Shown here piece after piece: positions 24,236 through 33,068 of a DNA stretch of 47,327 nucleotides. The notes under the pieces are model-generated. The model worked only from the letters and a program-made list of their open reading frames with translations, searched no databases and had not been told where the DNA came from. A program made the translations under genes and the position numbers. The DNA lies in the NCBI RefSeq assembly GCF_002160525.1, contig NZ_NFKT01000035.1, forward strand, positions 1-47,327. Direction: 5' to 3'. This DNA is from Lachnoclostridium sp. An169 (GTDB lineage: Bacteria > Bacillota > Clostridia > Lachnospirales > Lachnospiraceae). Within the stretch, counting starts at the first letter, position 1; every line of letters begins with the position of its first letter.

Positions 24236-25555
24236 ATGAGAATACTTTATATAGAATGTAACATGGGAGCAGCCGGAGATATGCTTATGTCTGCGCTGTA
24301 TGAACTTCTGGAAGACAAGCAGGGCTTTGTGGATACCATGAACGGACTGGGACTGCCCGGAGTGAAGATTGAGCCGCAGAGAAGCCGGACATGCGGAATC
24401 GCGGGAACACATATGGCGGTTACAGTGCACGGGCAGGAAGAACTGGAGCACGGACACGAGCATGGACACGACCATGAACACGGACACGGTCATGAACATG
24501 GACACGGTCATGAGCATGGATACAGCCATGAGCACGGACACGAGCATGAGCATGGACGCGGTCATGAGCATGGACATGACCATGAGCACTCTCATCATCA
24601 TGCCACGCCGGGGCATATTGCTGAGCTGATCGACAGCCTTCCCCTTCCTGACGAAGTGCGCGCCCACGCCCGGGCTGTTTACGATGCGATTGCCGATGCA
24701 GAGGCAAAGGCTCACGGCTGTCCGGCAGGGGACGTGCATTTCCATGAGGTGGGGGCTCTGGATGCAGTGGCGGACGTCGCGGGTGTCTGCTATGCCATGT
24801 ATCTTCTCCGCCCGGAAAAGGTTGTGGTCTCACCGGTTCATGTGGGAAGCGGAACTGTGCGCTGCGCCCACGGAATCATGCCGGTTCCCGCTCCGGCGAC
24901 TGCCAATCTGCTCCAGGGCGCACCGTTTTACGGCGGGGAAGTGAAGGGGGAACTCTGTACGCCTACCGGGGCGGCACTGCTGGTTCACTTCGCGGATTCC
25001 TTCGGTCCGATGCCTGTAATGCTCGGGCAGGACGTGGGAATTGGAATCGGCACAAAGCAGTTTGAACAGGCAAACTGTGTCAGGGTTTTTCTGGGGGAGA
25101 GCATGAATCCGGGAGCAAACGTTCCGGCGGAGAAAATCACGGAACTGGTATGCAATATTGATGACATGACGCCGGAGGCACTGGCGTTTGCATGTGCCCG
25201 CCTGCTTGAACTTGGTGCTTTGGATGTGTACACCATACCCGGCATTATGAAAAAAGGGCGCCCCGGTCATGTGCTGACGGTACTCTGTGCGCCGGATCAG
25301 GAGGAGGAGACTGCCCGGAATATTCTGGAACAGACTACGACCAACGGGGTGAGAGTCCGCCGGTGCGGAAAATATTTTCTCAAGCCCGGCAGCAGGACGG
25401 TTCAGACAAAATGGGGGGAGGTAAGGGTCAAGACAGCCTCCGCATTCGGAATTACCCATGAGAAGCCGGAGTATGAGGATGTAGCGGCACTGGCGAAGGA
25501 AAACGGAGTCCCTTACAGAAATGTCTATGAAGACGCGCTGAGGAATCTTTCGTGA
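24236..25555 (+). CDS. larC: Nickel-insertion protein LarC (single reading frame, His-rich insert)
   Basis: CTP-dependent nickel chelatase that puts Ni into the pincer cofactor, 439 residues. N-terminal MRILYIECNMGAAGDMLMSAL and HFHEVGALDAVADV, and C-terminal CNIDDMTPEALAFACARLLELGA, identify the family. In Lactobacillus plantarum larC is read through a frameshift as larC1/larC2; here the two parts are one continuous frame. Between about residues 67 and 122 lies a His-rich region of repeated HGHEHGHD-type units, likely a nickel store or buffer. The gene ends the operon before the terminator at 25629. Confidence 0.93.
   Translation: MRILYIECNMGAAGDMLMSALYELLEDKQGFVDTMNGLGLPGVKIEPQRSRTCGIAGTHMAVTVHGQEELEHGHEHGHDHEHGHGHEHGHGHEHGYSHEHGHEHEHGRGHEHGHDHEHSHHHATPGHIAELIDSLPLPDEVRAHARAVYDAIADAEAKAHGCPAGDVHFHEVGALDAVADVAGVCYAMYLLRPEKVVVSPVHVGSGTVRCAHGIMPVPAPATANLLQGAPFYGGEVKGELCTPTGAALLVHFADSFGPMPVMLGQDVGIGIGTKQFEQANCVRVFLGESMNPGANVPAEKITELVCNIDDMTPEALAFACARLLELGALDVYTIPGIMKKGRPGHVLTVLCAPDQEEETARNILEQTTTNGVRVRRCGKYFLKPGSRTVQTKWGEVRVKTASAFGITHEKPEYEDVAALAKENGVPYRNVYEDALRNLS
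24449..24602 (+). repeat. Histidine-codon tandem repeat inside larC
   Basis: Degenerate 6- and 12-base units of the CATGAG/CATGGACAC kind encode alternating His-Gly, His-Glu and His-Asp. The low divergence between units suggests expansion by slippage, so repeat number may differ between strains. Confidence 0.85.
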
Positions 25556-25628
25556 GAGGGTGCCCGAAAAGTGCCCCGGCTACCGGACCCCTGACAGGAA
25601 AACAGCTTGGAAAATTATCCTGATAACG

Positions 25629-25671
25629 CGGAAACCCACCGGCTTTACAGCCGATGGGTTTCCGTTGTTTT
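25629..25671 (+). terminator. Terminator of the larEBC operon
   Basis: CGGAAACCCA (25629-25638) / TGGGTTTCCG (25655-25664) and GGCT/AGCC inside it, TTAC loop, then TTGTTTT. Strong stem directly downstream of larC. Confidence 0.88.
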
Positions 25672-25846
25672 ATAAGTTATCTAAAAAGGAATGAGAGTAA
25701 AGTGCGGAATCCCGGTCTCCCGGGATTCCTGACTTTATGAGGGGGGAGATAGTTGTTTTATCAACTATCTGGGATATAGTATAGCCAGAAAATGTGTCCA
25801 AAGTATGTTTAAAGTCTAAAAGAAATAAAAAATTATAAAGAAATTA
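25672..25846. other. Intergenic region with two further long hairpins
   Basis: No gene is seen. Two perfect stems follow the lar terminator: AAAGT-GC-GGAATCCCGG with its complement CCGGGATTCC-TG-ACTTT (about 25701-25739), and AGATAGTTG/CAACTATCT with loop TTTTAT (about 25750-25773). Neither has a U-tract on the plus strand. They could end the convergent minus-strand MATE transcript or be repeat remnants. The rest is AT-rich. Confidence 0.55.
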
Positions 25847-27193
25847 TTAATCGGAAATATTTGTATGCGGTTTCCCTGCCAGCCGGATTCCTTTGAGGCC
25901 GAGGAGAAAGATTATGGCTCCGATCAGGCTGACGATCAGTTCGGTTGCCGGAAATGAGGACCATACACCGATGATTCCGGCAATGGAAGAAAGCAGGAAA
26001 GCCATGGGAATAATGACGATGAATCCCCGCATCAGCGAGATAATGTGGGCGGGCAGCGGCCATTCGGTAGATGTAAAATATACGGATACCACGATATTAA
26101 ACCCGGCAAACACACATCCGATAAAATAAATTTTAAGTCCCGTGGCAGCAATTTCCTGCAGGAGGACGTTATGCTCGCTGTTAAAGACCGCGGCGATCGG
26201 CTCTGCAAAGAAAAATATGCACAGATAGACTGCAGCGGAGATAAACAGGACGCAAATCAGGGCGTACCGGAGTGTTGCCAGAATATTTTTCCGGTTCCCG
26301 TATCCGTAATAGCTGCTCAGGAGCGGTTGGATTCCCTGGGCGATTCCGGTGTAAATTGCAATGACGACAAGAGAGAGGTTGGCAATCACCCCGTATGCCG
26401 CCACCCCGGTATTTCCCGCGATCCCCAGAATAATGATGTTAAAGACGATGATGACAATACCGGACGAAACTTCCGTAACCAGGGAGGGCAGACCGCTGGA
26501 AAAAATATCCAGGGCTGTCCGAAGGCTGATCCGGCATTTGTCCAGATGAAAATGGTTCTTCTTCCGGAACAGAAACGGCGAGAGAATACCGATGCTGATT
26601 ACCGGGGCAAGGCCTGTGGCAAGTACTGCACCGAATATTCCCATCCCGAAAGGAAACATGAATACATAATCCAGCACCACGTTGGAAAGGCTGCCGCCGA
26701 TCATGGCAGCCATGGAAAGCTGCGGGGCGCCGTCGTTGCGGATGAAGCAAAGCAGCAGGTTATTTGTCATAAACGCAGGGGCAAACAGAAGAATTACCTG
26801 CAGATAAGTGCGGCTCATCTCATACACGGTTTCATCCGCGCCAAGCAGACGGATCAGAAAACCGGAGGCAAAGACCCCGAGGAGAAAGAATACGGAGGCA
26901 AGAACTGCCGTCAGCATTACAGCGTGGGTGAATGCCTGGCAGGCTTCTTTCATATTTCCCTGGCTTTTGAAGATAGAAAACTTCGTGCTGCCGCCCATGC
27001 CGATCATCAGGCCGCTCCCGTGGATGAAACTGTAGACCGGGATCGCCAGGTTCAGGGCGGTAAGTCCGTCTGCTCCCAGTGCCTGAGAGACGAAGAAAGT
27101 ATCCGCCAGTATGTAGCACGACAGACCGATCATCCCCATTATATTGAGGGAAGAATATTTTGCAAAATCTCTGAAACATGACCTGCTTTCCAT
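25847..27193 (-). CDS. MATE family multidrug/metabolite efflux protein
   Basis: Integral membrane antiporter, 448 residues, about twelve hydrophobic segments in two similar halves. N-terminal SLNIMGMIGLSCYILADTFF and GADGLTALNLAIPVYSFIHG are typical of MATE proteins of the MepA-like branch. I start at ATG 27193 because AAAGGGG precedes it; the upstream gene stops 1 base before. Co-transcribed with the NimA-like gene. Substrate not predictable; export of cationic drugs or metabolites is the family role. Confidence 0.9.
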   Translation of the reverse strand: MESRSCFRDFAKYSSLNIMGMIGLSCYILADTFFVSQALGADGLTALNLAIPVYSFIHGSGLMIGMGGSTKFSIFKSQGNMKEACQAFTHAVMLTAVLASVFFLLGVFASGFLIRLLGADETVYEMSRTYLQVILLFAPAFMTNNLLLCFIRNDGAPQLSMAAMIGGSLSNVVLDYVFMFPFGMGIFGAVLATGLAPVISIGILSPFLFRKKNHFHLDKCRISLRTALDIFSSGLPSLVTEVSSGIVIIVFNIIILGIAGNTGVAAYGVIANLSLVVIAIYTGIAQGIQPLLSSYYGYGNRKNILATLRYALICVLFISAAVYLCIFFFAEPIAAVFNSEHNVLLQEIAATGLKIYFIGCVFAGFNIVVSVYFTSTEWPLPAHIISLMRGFIVIIPMAFLLSSIAGIIGVWSSFPATELIVSLIGAIIFLLGLKGIRLAGKPHTNISD

Positions 27194-27194
27194 T

Positions 27195-27704
27195 TTATAC
27201 CCCTTTCTGTGTTCTTTCCTTTTCACGGATCAGTTCAATGGCTTCTTTTCCGCTCAGGTGTTCGATATCCATGCGGAGCATGCAAAGAGGTGCATATTCC
27301 CTGTCAATAGCGGCATTTATACTCTCCCGGCTTTCCAGGGGCGCATATTTCCGGGCCAGTTTTTCGATGGCGTCTCTTTTTTCTGTGTCATTTTCGATGA
27401 TGTGGATTCGTCCGAAGGCAATGATACTGCGGAAATATGTGGTGTATTCTTCCGGAACGATTCTGTCCTGGTCAATGACACAGAAGGAAACCCGGTCATT
27501 TCCTGCGATGGCGTCAAGTTTATGGCCGCTTCCGGCACTGTGAAAGAAGATTTTTCCGTCTTCATAAAGATAACTCAAAGGAACGGCGTAGGGATAGCCG
27601 TCATCACCTGATACTGCCAGAACCCCGGAGGTTCCCCGGCAAAGGACGGATTCACATTCTTCTTTTGAGAGCATCTGTCTTTTTCTGCGCATTTGTCTGA
27701 ACAT
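27195..27704 (-). CDS. Pyridoxamine 5'-phosphate oxidase-like FMN protein (NimA type)
   Basis: A 169-residue split-barrel flavin-binding protein. RKRQMLSKEECESVLCRGTS, GVLAVSGDDGYPYAVPLSY and FHSAGSGHKLDAI match the NimA/5-nitroimidazole-reductase-like group of the PNPOx family. Such proteins reduce or bind small aromatic compounds; here it precedes a MATE exporter by 1 base, so a joint detoxification role is plausible. ATG 27704 has GGAG upstream. Its transcript carries a long structured leader (27705-27850). Confidence 0.82.
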   Translation of the reverse strand: MFRQMRRKRQMLSKEECESVLCRGTSGVLAVSGDDGYPYAVPLSYLYEDGKIFFHSAGSGHKLDAIAGNDRVSFCVIDQDRIVPEEYTTYFRSIIAFGRIHIIENDTEKRDAIEKLARKYAPLESRESINAAIDREYAPLCMLRMDIEHLSGKEAIELIREKERTQKGV

Positions 27705-27722
27705 ATGGACTCCTTTTCTGCC

Positions 27723-27777
27723 AAAAAAAACGTCTTATATTATTTCAACAAAGGCCTACTGAAATAAATAAGACGTT
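27723..27777 (-). terminator. Terminator in the leader of the NimA-like/MATE operon
   Basis: Reading on the minus strand, AACGTCTTAT and a TATTTCA segment pair with TGAAATA and ATAAGACGTT, followed by TTTTTTTT. It lies between the promoter (27851-27879) and the gene, so it acts on the leader RNA, probably as a conditional attenuator. A second stem, TGCTGC/GCAGCA, sits upstream in the leader (about 27813-27836). Confidence 0.75.
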
Positions 27778-27850
27778 ACCCGGCGGTAAAATGTATTATT
27801 AATGATTTTAAATGCTGCGGCGTTGAGCCTGCAGCACTTCTGACCCTGGT

Positions 27851-27879
27851 ATCATATCACAGAGATCTGCAAAAGTCAA
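27851..27879 (-). promoter_or_regulatory. Sigma-A promoter of the NimA-like/MATE operon
   Basis: On the minus strand: TTGACT (27879-27874), 17-base spacer, TATGAT (27856-27851). The predicted start lies about 135 bases before the ATG, leaving a long leader. The stretch 27880-27975 holds no gene or clear terminator. Confidence 0.75.
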
Positions 27880-27975
27880 CGCGGAAAAATTCCCGGAAAT
27901 TCCTGGAATCCCCCCGGAGTTCCGATAGAGTCCGCTGTCTGCCGGTCGGATGTCGGGAACCGGTCAGGGAATCCG

Positions 27976-28956
27976 TCAGGGAATACGGATCGTGGTCCCG
28001 GCATAGATCCGGTTCGGATCAGAGATGCCGTTCAGGGCGGCAATGGCGCTGACGGAGGTGCCGAACCGCGCGGCAATTCCACTCAGTGTGTCGCCGGAGC
28101 GGACCGTGTAATATCTGGCGCCGGTTCCTGTTTCCGGGACTTTAATTGTCGTCCCGGCATAGATTTTATCCGGGTTGGAGATGCCGTTCAGCCGGGTGAG
28201 TTCGGCAACCGTTGTGCCATAGCGTGCTGCGATTCCGCTTAATGTGTCTCCCGGCTGTATCACATAGGTGATATACCCGGAAGATGGTCCGGGAGCAGGC
28301 TCCGGGGAAGGAGACGGCGAGGTTCCGGATAAATGATTCAGCCCTGCGGAACGGATTACGGACGGATAATCTTCATAAGCGGTGTCAAGATCTACATTTC
28401 CGCTGAGGCCGGGGACGCTTCCCTGGCTTGTGTACTGCCAGATCCCGCAGTCGGTTCCGTCAAAAGTATCGGTATACCGGGCGTACCAGAGTGCGTAGCG
28501 TTTTGCAAGATCCATGCCGAGATACTGATCGATAAAGCTGCGGTTGCTGTAGTACATGGCAAAGTAACCGGCCTTTTCAACCCGGTCGCAGAAATTTCTG
28601 ACAAATTCCTGTGCAAGAGCGGGAGTTACCGTAACGCCCTGTCTGACTGCGTAATCTACGGACGCCTGTTCCACGTCGTAACAGACGGGATAATCCAGGC
28701 GATAGGGTGAGATGGCGTTAAGACACCCTTCTGCCTCGGTCACTGCATCGGCAGCGCTTGTGGCGTAGCAGAACCAGTAGACGCCGATTGGCAGACCGAT
28801 GCGGTTGCATTCGGATGCGTTGCGGTGAAACTGTTCATCAATAGTATCTGTGCCGTATCCTGCTCTTATCATGGCAAACTGATATCCGGCAGCCCGGACC
28901 TGTTCCCAGTCCACGGTCCCCTGGAATTTACTGACATCAAGCCCTTTTATGCTCAT
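27976..28956 (-). CDS. GH25 lysozyme with two LysM domains
   Basis: Peptidoglycan muramidase of 326 residues. The GH25 domain (about 1-195) shows GLDVSKFQGTVDW, AMIRAGYG and catalytic YDVEQ. A Pro/Ser linker (SPSPSPEPAPGPSS) follows, then two near-identical LysM repeats (about 232-276 and 283-326), each with GDTLSGIAARYGT-like cores and LNGIS. ATG 28956 is supported by AAAGGAT; the upstream in-frame ATG has none. There is no signal peptide, so export needs cell lysis, a holin or another route, as for phage-type endolysins. No phage genes are nearby. Confidence 0.93.
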   Translation of the reverse strand: MSIKGLDVSKFQGTVDWEQVRAAGYQFAMIRAGYGTDTIDEQFHRNASECNRIGLPIGVYWFCYATSAADAVTEAEGCLNAISPYRLDYPVCYDVEQASVDYAVRQGVTVTPALAQEFVRNFCDRVEKAGYFAMYYSNRSFIDQYLGMDLAKRYALWYARYTDTFDGTDCGIWQYTSQGSVPGLSGNVDLDTAYEDYPSVIRSAGLNHLSGTSPSPSPEPAPGPSSGYITYVIQPGDTLSGIAARYGTTVAELTRLNGISNPDKIYAGTTIKVPETGTGARYYTVRSGDTLSGIAARFGTSVSAIAALNGISDPNRIYAGTTIRIP

Positions 28957-29044
28957 GGAATAACATCCTTTCAAAATAGTGTGGTGATATCAGTATATGT
29001 CCCCGGCCGGGAAGTGTGAGGAGGGAGAGGCAGCAAAAACGATA

Positions 29045-29965
29045 TCAGAATCCTCCCTTTTTCTTCACGATATAGATTGGTCTTTTTTTGCTCTCCATAT
29101 AGTCCCGGGAGATGTACTGTCCCAGGATGGAGATGAAAAACATCTGAATGCCGCTGAGAAAGAGAATCAGGCAGACTATAAGCGAGGTGCCTGCAATCGG
29201 GTGCCCCGAAAGAACTGTACAGAGGGCAGTTATGACAGCAGCAATGACCAGAAACATTCCTGCGGAGCCGGCAAGGGTTGCCGGTGCGGAGGAGAAGGAG
29301 AGAATTCCGTCCACCGCGTAGCGGAAGAGGGAGCGGAAGTTCCACTTTGTCTCTCCCGCCGCACGTTCCACATTGTGAAAAGGAATCCATTTGGTGTCAA
29401 ATCCCACAAAGGAAAAGATCCCCTTCATATAGCGGTTGTACTCTTTGAGCTCAAGGACAGAGTCTGCCATGGTACGGCTCATCATGCGGAAGTCTCCTGC
29501 ACCGTCTGTCATATCAAGCCGGCACATGCGGTTGATAATCCGGTAAAAACTGTGGGAGAGAAAATTGCGCAGGCGCCCTTCCCCGGTGCGGTCCTCCCGG
29601 AGACCGGCACAGCAGTCGTAGCCTTCATTTTTTACGGCGTGATACATTTCTTTAAGGAGAGCAGGCGGATGCTGCAGATCCGCATCCATGAATACGCAGT
29701 AGTCACCGGATGCGTTCTGCAGCCCCGCGTACATGGCGGCTTCCTTGCCGAAATTTCTGGAAAATGAGATGTATTTGCAGCGGTGGTCAGCGCAGGAAAG
29801 ACTCTGCAGTATATCCGGCGTGTGATCGCGGCTGCCGTCGTCCACAAAAATGAATTCGCACTGAGCGCCTTCGATGTCCGCCACCGCGGCGGACGTCTCG
29901 CGGTAGAAGGCGGAAAGGACTTTTTCTTCGTTATAGCAGGGTACAATAATGCTGATTTTATCCAT
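29045..29965 (-). CDS. GT2 undecaprenyl-phosphate glycosyltransferase (CsbB/GtrB-like)
   Basis: A 306-residue family-2 glycosyltransferase. KISIIVPCYNEEKVL, VDDGSRDHT and MDADLQHPP form the nucleotide-sugar site, and two C-terminal transmembrane helices follow. The family loads a sugar onto undecaprenyl phosphate on the inner membrane face. ATG 29965 follows GAGGAG and overlaps the end of the YfhO-GtrA gene by 8 bases, so the two are translated together. It would supply lipid-linked sugar to the GtrA domain for flipping and to the YfhO domain for transfer. Confidence 0.9.
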   Translation of the reverse strand: MDKISIIVPCYNEEKVLSAFYRETSAAVADIEGAQCEFIFVDDGSRDHTPDILQSLSCADHRCKYISFSRNFGKEAAMYAGLQNASGDYCVFMDADLQHPPALLKEMYHAVKNEGYDCCAGLREDRTGEGRLRNFLSHSFYRIINRMCRLDMTDGAGDFRMMSRTMADSVLELKEYNRYMKGIFSFVGFDTKWIPFHNVERAAGETKWNFRSLFRYAVDGILSFSSAPATLAGSAGMFLVIAAVITALCTVLSGHPIAGTSLIVCLILFLSGIQMFFISILGQYISRDYMESKKRPIYIVKKKGGF

Positions 29966-32900
29966 GACAGATCTCCTCCTTTTTATCAGCAGACTTTTTG
30001 AATACACCATATTTGCAGAGCACGTAGTTGCCGGCCACTGTCACCACACTGACCAGGAGTTTTGCGGGAAACGGGAGAAACTTCAGCCGGCTGATGAGCA
30101 GCCAGAGCAGGAAGTTTTCTGCCGCCAGGGTGAGCAAACGGAGCCCCGCAAACGATATCAGTTCGTGCAGAACGCGGTTCCCGGATCGGAAGACCCACAT
30201 CCGGTTCAGGACATATGCCGTCACGACTGCGCCCGTCCAAGCGATGCTGTTGGCGGCAAGATATGGAATATGTGCCGACAGGAGCGCGGCATAGAGAACA
30301 TAGTTCACTCCCGTGGTAATGCCTCCGCTTAAGATGTAAGTGACAAGTTCTTTTTTCAGTTTCATGGGAATCCTTCTTTCTGTATGAGATTTGGAGCTGC
30401 CCTTTTTACCGGCAGCAATACATGCGTTTGGACAGATGTTTTCTGCCAGAAGCAGCCTCAGGCCCGGGAGAATCAAAAAAAGCACGTATCCGCATACGGA
30501 CAGGATGCTGAGAATACATCCGGCAGCTTTTCCCGGCGGGGTAAAGCGGATTTCAACCGTATGGGTTCCCGCTTCCACAAATGTTCCGGCAAATGCTTCG
30601 TTTACGGAAATCAGATCGGAGGGCTCTGAGTCCACCAGAATCTCCAGACCGTTCTGCAGGGGGATGGATGTGGCAAGATATCCGTCCGTCTCTGCGTGAA
30701 TGGTTCCGCTCTGTACCGTCCGGGACCAGATATTTTTCCCGGAGATCTCTGAGCCGGTTTTCCCGGAAGATTCCAGGGGTGTATATGATTTCTCCTGCAG
30801 AAATTTCTGGTCGTACAGATGCCAGGTAAAGCCGCTGAGGATGTAACGGCCTTTGGGCAGCGAGATCTCAAGCCGGGTTACGCTCCCGCCGTCCTTCGGG
30901 GAAAACTGATAGTGAAAGCAGTTGTTTCCGTTCGGATACGGGGCAAAGCGGTTGGACAGCTTGTTGCGGATTCCGTTGATGTCGATCACGACGGATCTGC
31001 TGGTCAGGCTGTCAACCTGAAATTCAAGCAGTACAATCTTCCCGGGAACAGGGTTGCGGATCTCTGCAGTGACGGTACAGTTCTGTTCCGCATGGATCTC
31101 ATAGCCGGCGGAAGTCTTTTCCACAGAGAGACCTTCGGGCAGATCCGACAGCTTAAGATCCGGTTCCCAGCTTTCCATTGTTGAGCAAAAGGGTGTACTG
31201 CTGCCGGCGCCATCCACGATGGTGTACCGGGTCAGAGCATCCAGTTTTTCATAGGGGCCCAGGGTGTCATATTCTTCCTGTGATATTGTGTCCCCGGTAA
31301 AATACACGATGGGAAGAACCTGTTTGTTCTCTGCCACAACGGTATTTCCGGATTCGAAGAGAATCTCATATCCGGCGGGAATATTGTCTTTTGCGGTCTC
31401 CAGGTAGCGGACGCCCATCAGGTTGGTCATAAACGGATTGTCCGATGTCAGTATGGCAACTCTGTTGTTGATGCGGATGGGCGTCATAAGCGTATCGTAA
31501 TAAAGGCCGGAATAATCCCGGTTCGTGATGGAGGAATACATACTGCTCCGTGGCTGCCCGGTGCGGATCAGTTCGTTGGAACTCTCCAGGGGGCTGATCA
31601 GGCTGTCGAACCGGTATCGGGTATCCAGATCCGGTGCCTGGGCTTCTTCTTTCGTAAGTCCGGCACTGATTTCGGAAGCGGAGACCCATTCCTCCGTCTG
31701 AGCTGTTGTCAGATACAGTCCTACCGGTGCGGTCAGTGCCAGCAGCAGGGCCAGGGCACCCGGGACAATTCCGGGGAGCCGCCTGAATACGGGGCGTGTT
31801 TTTAAAAACCGGCCATGTCTCAGCAGGATACAGAGACACAGGAGCAGGAAAAGTTCCAGCAGGATCATGGGAAACTGTGCCTGGCTGAACCACAGGAGGC
31901 CAACCGGGATCATCACGGCAAAGGGCCACCGGGGAAACGGGTTTTCTTCTGAACCTGCCTGTCCTGCCGGGAGCCTCTCCTCCCGGGAGATCTGGACGCG
32001 GTGCCATGCCTCCTGAAAGTACCGGGCACAGTGCAGAATCACCAGCGGCATAAACGGAATCAGGATCTTCGGGCGTGCATACAGGGTACCGTTCAGAAGG
32101 TAGGAAAAGATTCCGAACAGGCCCAGGAGGAGAAACAGGATGCTCCATCTGCGGAATTTTTTCCGCCCCAGTCCCGCAAGTATGGCATAAAAGCAGATAA
32201 AGGACAGTCCCATGCCGTATTCGTTGAACAGCAGGTTATTGAACGCCACATTGGGGCCGAACAGTTCCGGAAGGAAAGGGCTGCTTCCGCTCCGCCGGTG
32301 TTCCAGGATGACAAGCCCGGTGGGGATCAGAAGAGCCGCCGCCATACCTGCGGAAAGGACCGTGGAACTTACAAATCCTTTCAGAAAATATTTCCGGCGG
32401 AAATCCCTGCCTTCCACGGAAAGCCAGTACCAGCCCACCGCAGCAAGCACCCCGATAATATAGTAGAAACTGTGGAGCCAGATCAGGCAGAGGCAGAGCG
32501 GCAGCCAGCGGAGCCGTTTCCTGCGGATGCACAGAAATGCCAGGAGCAGAAAAGGCATATAGCTGACGAACATTACCTGACGGTGCATGTGGAACATGCA
32601 CCCGGCTGTCATGAACAGGACGCTTCCACCAAAGGCAAAGGGAACCGCAATATCTTCTGTCCGCAGAAAGCAGTAGCAGAGCAGAACCGATGCCAGGTAT
32701 ATGGCGAGCATACAGGCGGTCAGTATGCGGATCATCGGAACCTGGGGTAGCAGGCAGCCGATCAGGATGTCCGGGCGCAGGAATCCATAATAAGAAAACA
32801 TGTATCCGTTGCTGCCGCCGCCAAGTTCAAGCCAGGAGGGAAGGATGGTGCCCTGTTCCAGACAGGCATTCCGGATCGTTTCAGCCAGTGCGGCGTGCTG

Positions 32901-33068
32901 GCTCAGCCAGTCTACATGGGAGCCGAAGATACATCCCTCAGGAACACTCAGGGTAATCAGAAGAATAAAAATCAGGATAAGCGCCGCCGGTACAGACAGG
33001 CTCCGCAGGATAGTGCGTGCGGAGTCCTTACGGACAGCCGTTTTATTCCCAATAAAAATCGATGTCAT
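29958..33068 (-). CDS. YfhO-type membrane glycosyltransferase fused to a GtrA flippase domain
   Basis: A 1036-residue membrane protein. Residues about 25-500 hold roughly twelve transmembrane helices with an early HVDWLSQH and LELGGGSNGYMFSYYGFLRP, as in YfhO/GT-C proteins. An extracellular part (about 500-870) contains YSGLYYDTLMTPIRINNR and NPFMTNLMGVRYL. A helix near 875-895 follows, then a complete GtrA domain (about 902-1036, ILSGGITTGVNYVLYAALL). At 30365 the GtrA part has its own ATG and AAGGA site. In another frame a stop overlaps this ATG as ATGA, so the fusion may be recent or due to a single-base indel. Together with the GT2 it resembles the CsbB-GtcA-YfhO system for teichoic-acid glycosylation. 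Confidence 0.85.
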   Translation of the reverse strand: MTSIFIGNKTAVRKDSARTILRSLSVPAALILIFILLITLSVPEGCIFGSHVDWLSQHAALAETIRNACLEQGTILPSWLELGGGSNGYMFSYYGFLRPDILIGCLLPQVPMIRILTACMLAIYLASVLLCYCFLRTEDIAVPFAFGGSVLFMTAGCMFHMHRQVMFVSYMPFLLLAFLCIRRKRLRWLPLCLCLIWLHSFYYIIGVLAAVGWYWLSVEGRDFRRKYFLKGFVSSTVLSAGMAAALLIPTGLVILEHRRSGSSPFLPELFGPNVAFNNLLFNEYGMGLSFICFYAILAGLGRKKFRRWSILFLLLGLFGIFSYLLNGTLYARPKILIPFMPLVILHCARYFQEAWHRVQISREERLPAGQAGSEENPFPRWPFAVMIPVGLLWFSQAQFPMILLELFLLLCLCILLRHGRFLKTRPVFRRLPGIVPGALALLLALTAPVGLYLTTAQTEEWVSASEISAGLTKEEAQAPDLDTRYRFDSLISPLESSNELIRTGQPRSSMYSSITNRDYSGLYYDTLMTPIRINNRVAILTSDNPFMTNLMGVRYLETAKDNIPAGYEILFESGNTVVAENKQVLPIVYFTGDTISQEEYDTLGPYEKLDALTRYTIVDGAGSSTPFCSTMESWEPDLKLSDLPEGLSVEKTSAGYEIHAEQNCTVTAEIRNPVPGKIVLLEFQVDSLTSRSVVIDINGIRNKLSNRFAPYPNGNNCFHYQFSPKDGGSVTRLEISLPKGRYILSGFTWHLYDQKFLQEKSYTPLESSGKTGSEISGKNIWSRTVQSGTIHAETDGYLATSIPLQNGLEILVDSEPSDLISVNEAFAGTFVEAGTHTVEIRFTPPGKAAGCILSILSVCGYVLFLILPGLRLLLAENICPNACIAAGKKGSSKSHTERRIPMKLKKELVTYILSGGITTGVNYVLYAALLSAHIPYLAANSIAWTGAVVTAYVLNRMWVFRSGNRVLHELISFAGLRLLTLAAENFLLWLLISRLKFLPFPAKLLVSVVTVAGNYVLCKYGVFKKSADKKEEICHG

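Noticed and set aside
23165..24745. 526-codon minus-strand frame opposite larB/larC
   Set aside because: It lies antisense to three recognisable lar genes and its composition follows their codon bias.
26045..27181. 378-codon plus-strand frame opposite the MATE gene
   Set aside because: Antisense to a clear membrane transporter; charged, Gln/Lys-rich translation without domain features.
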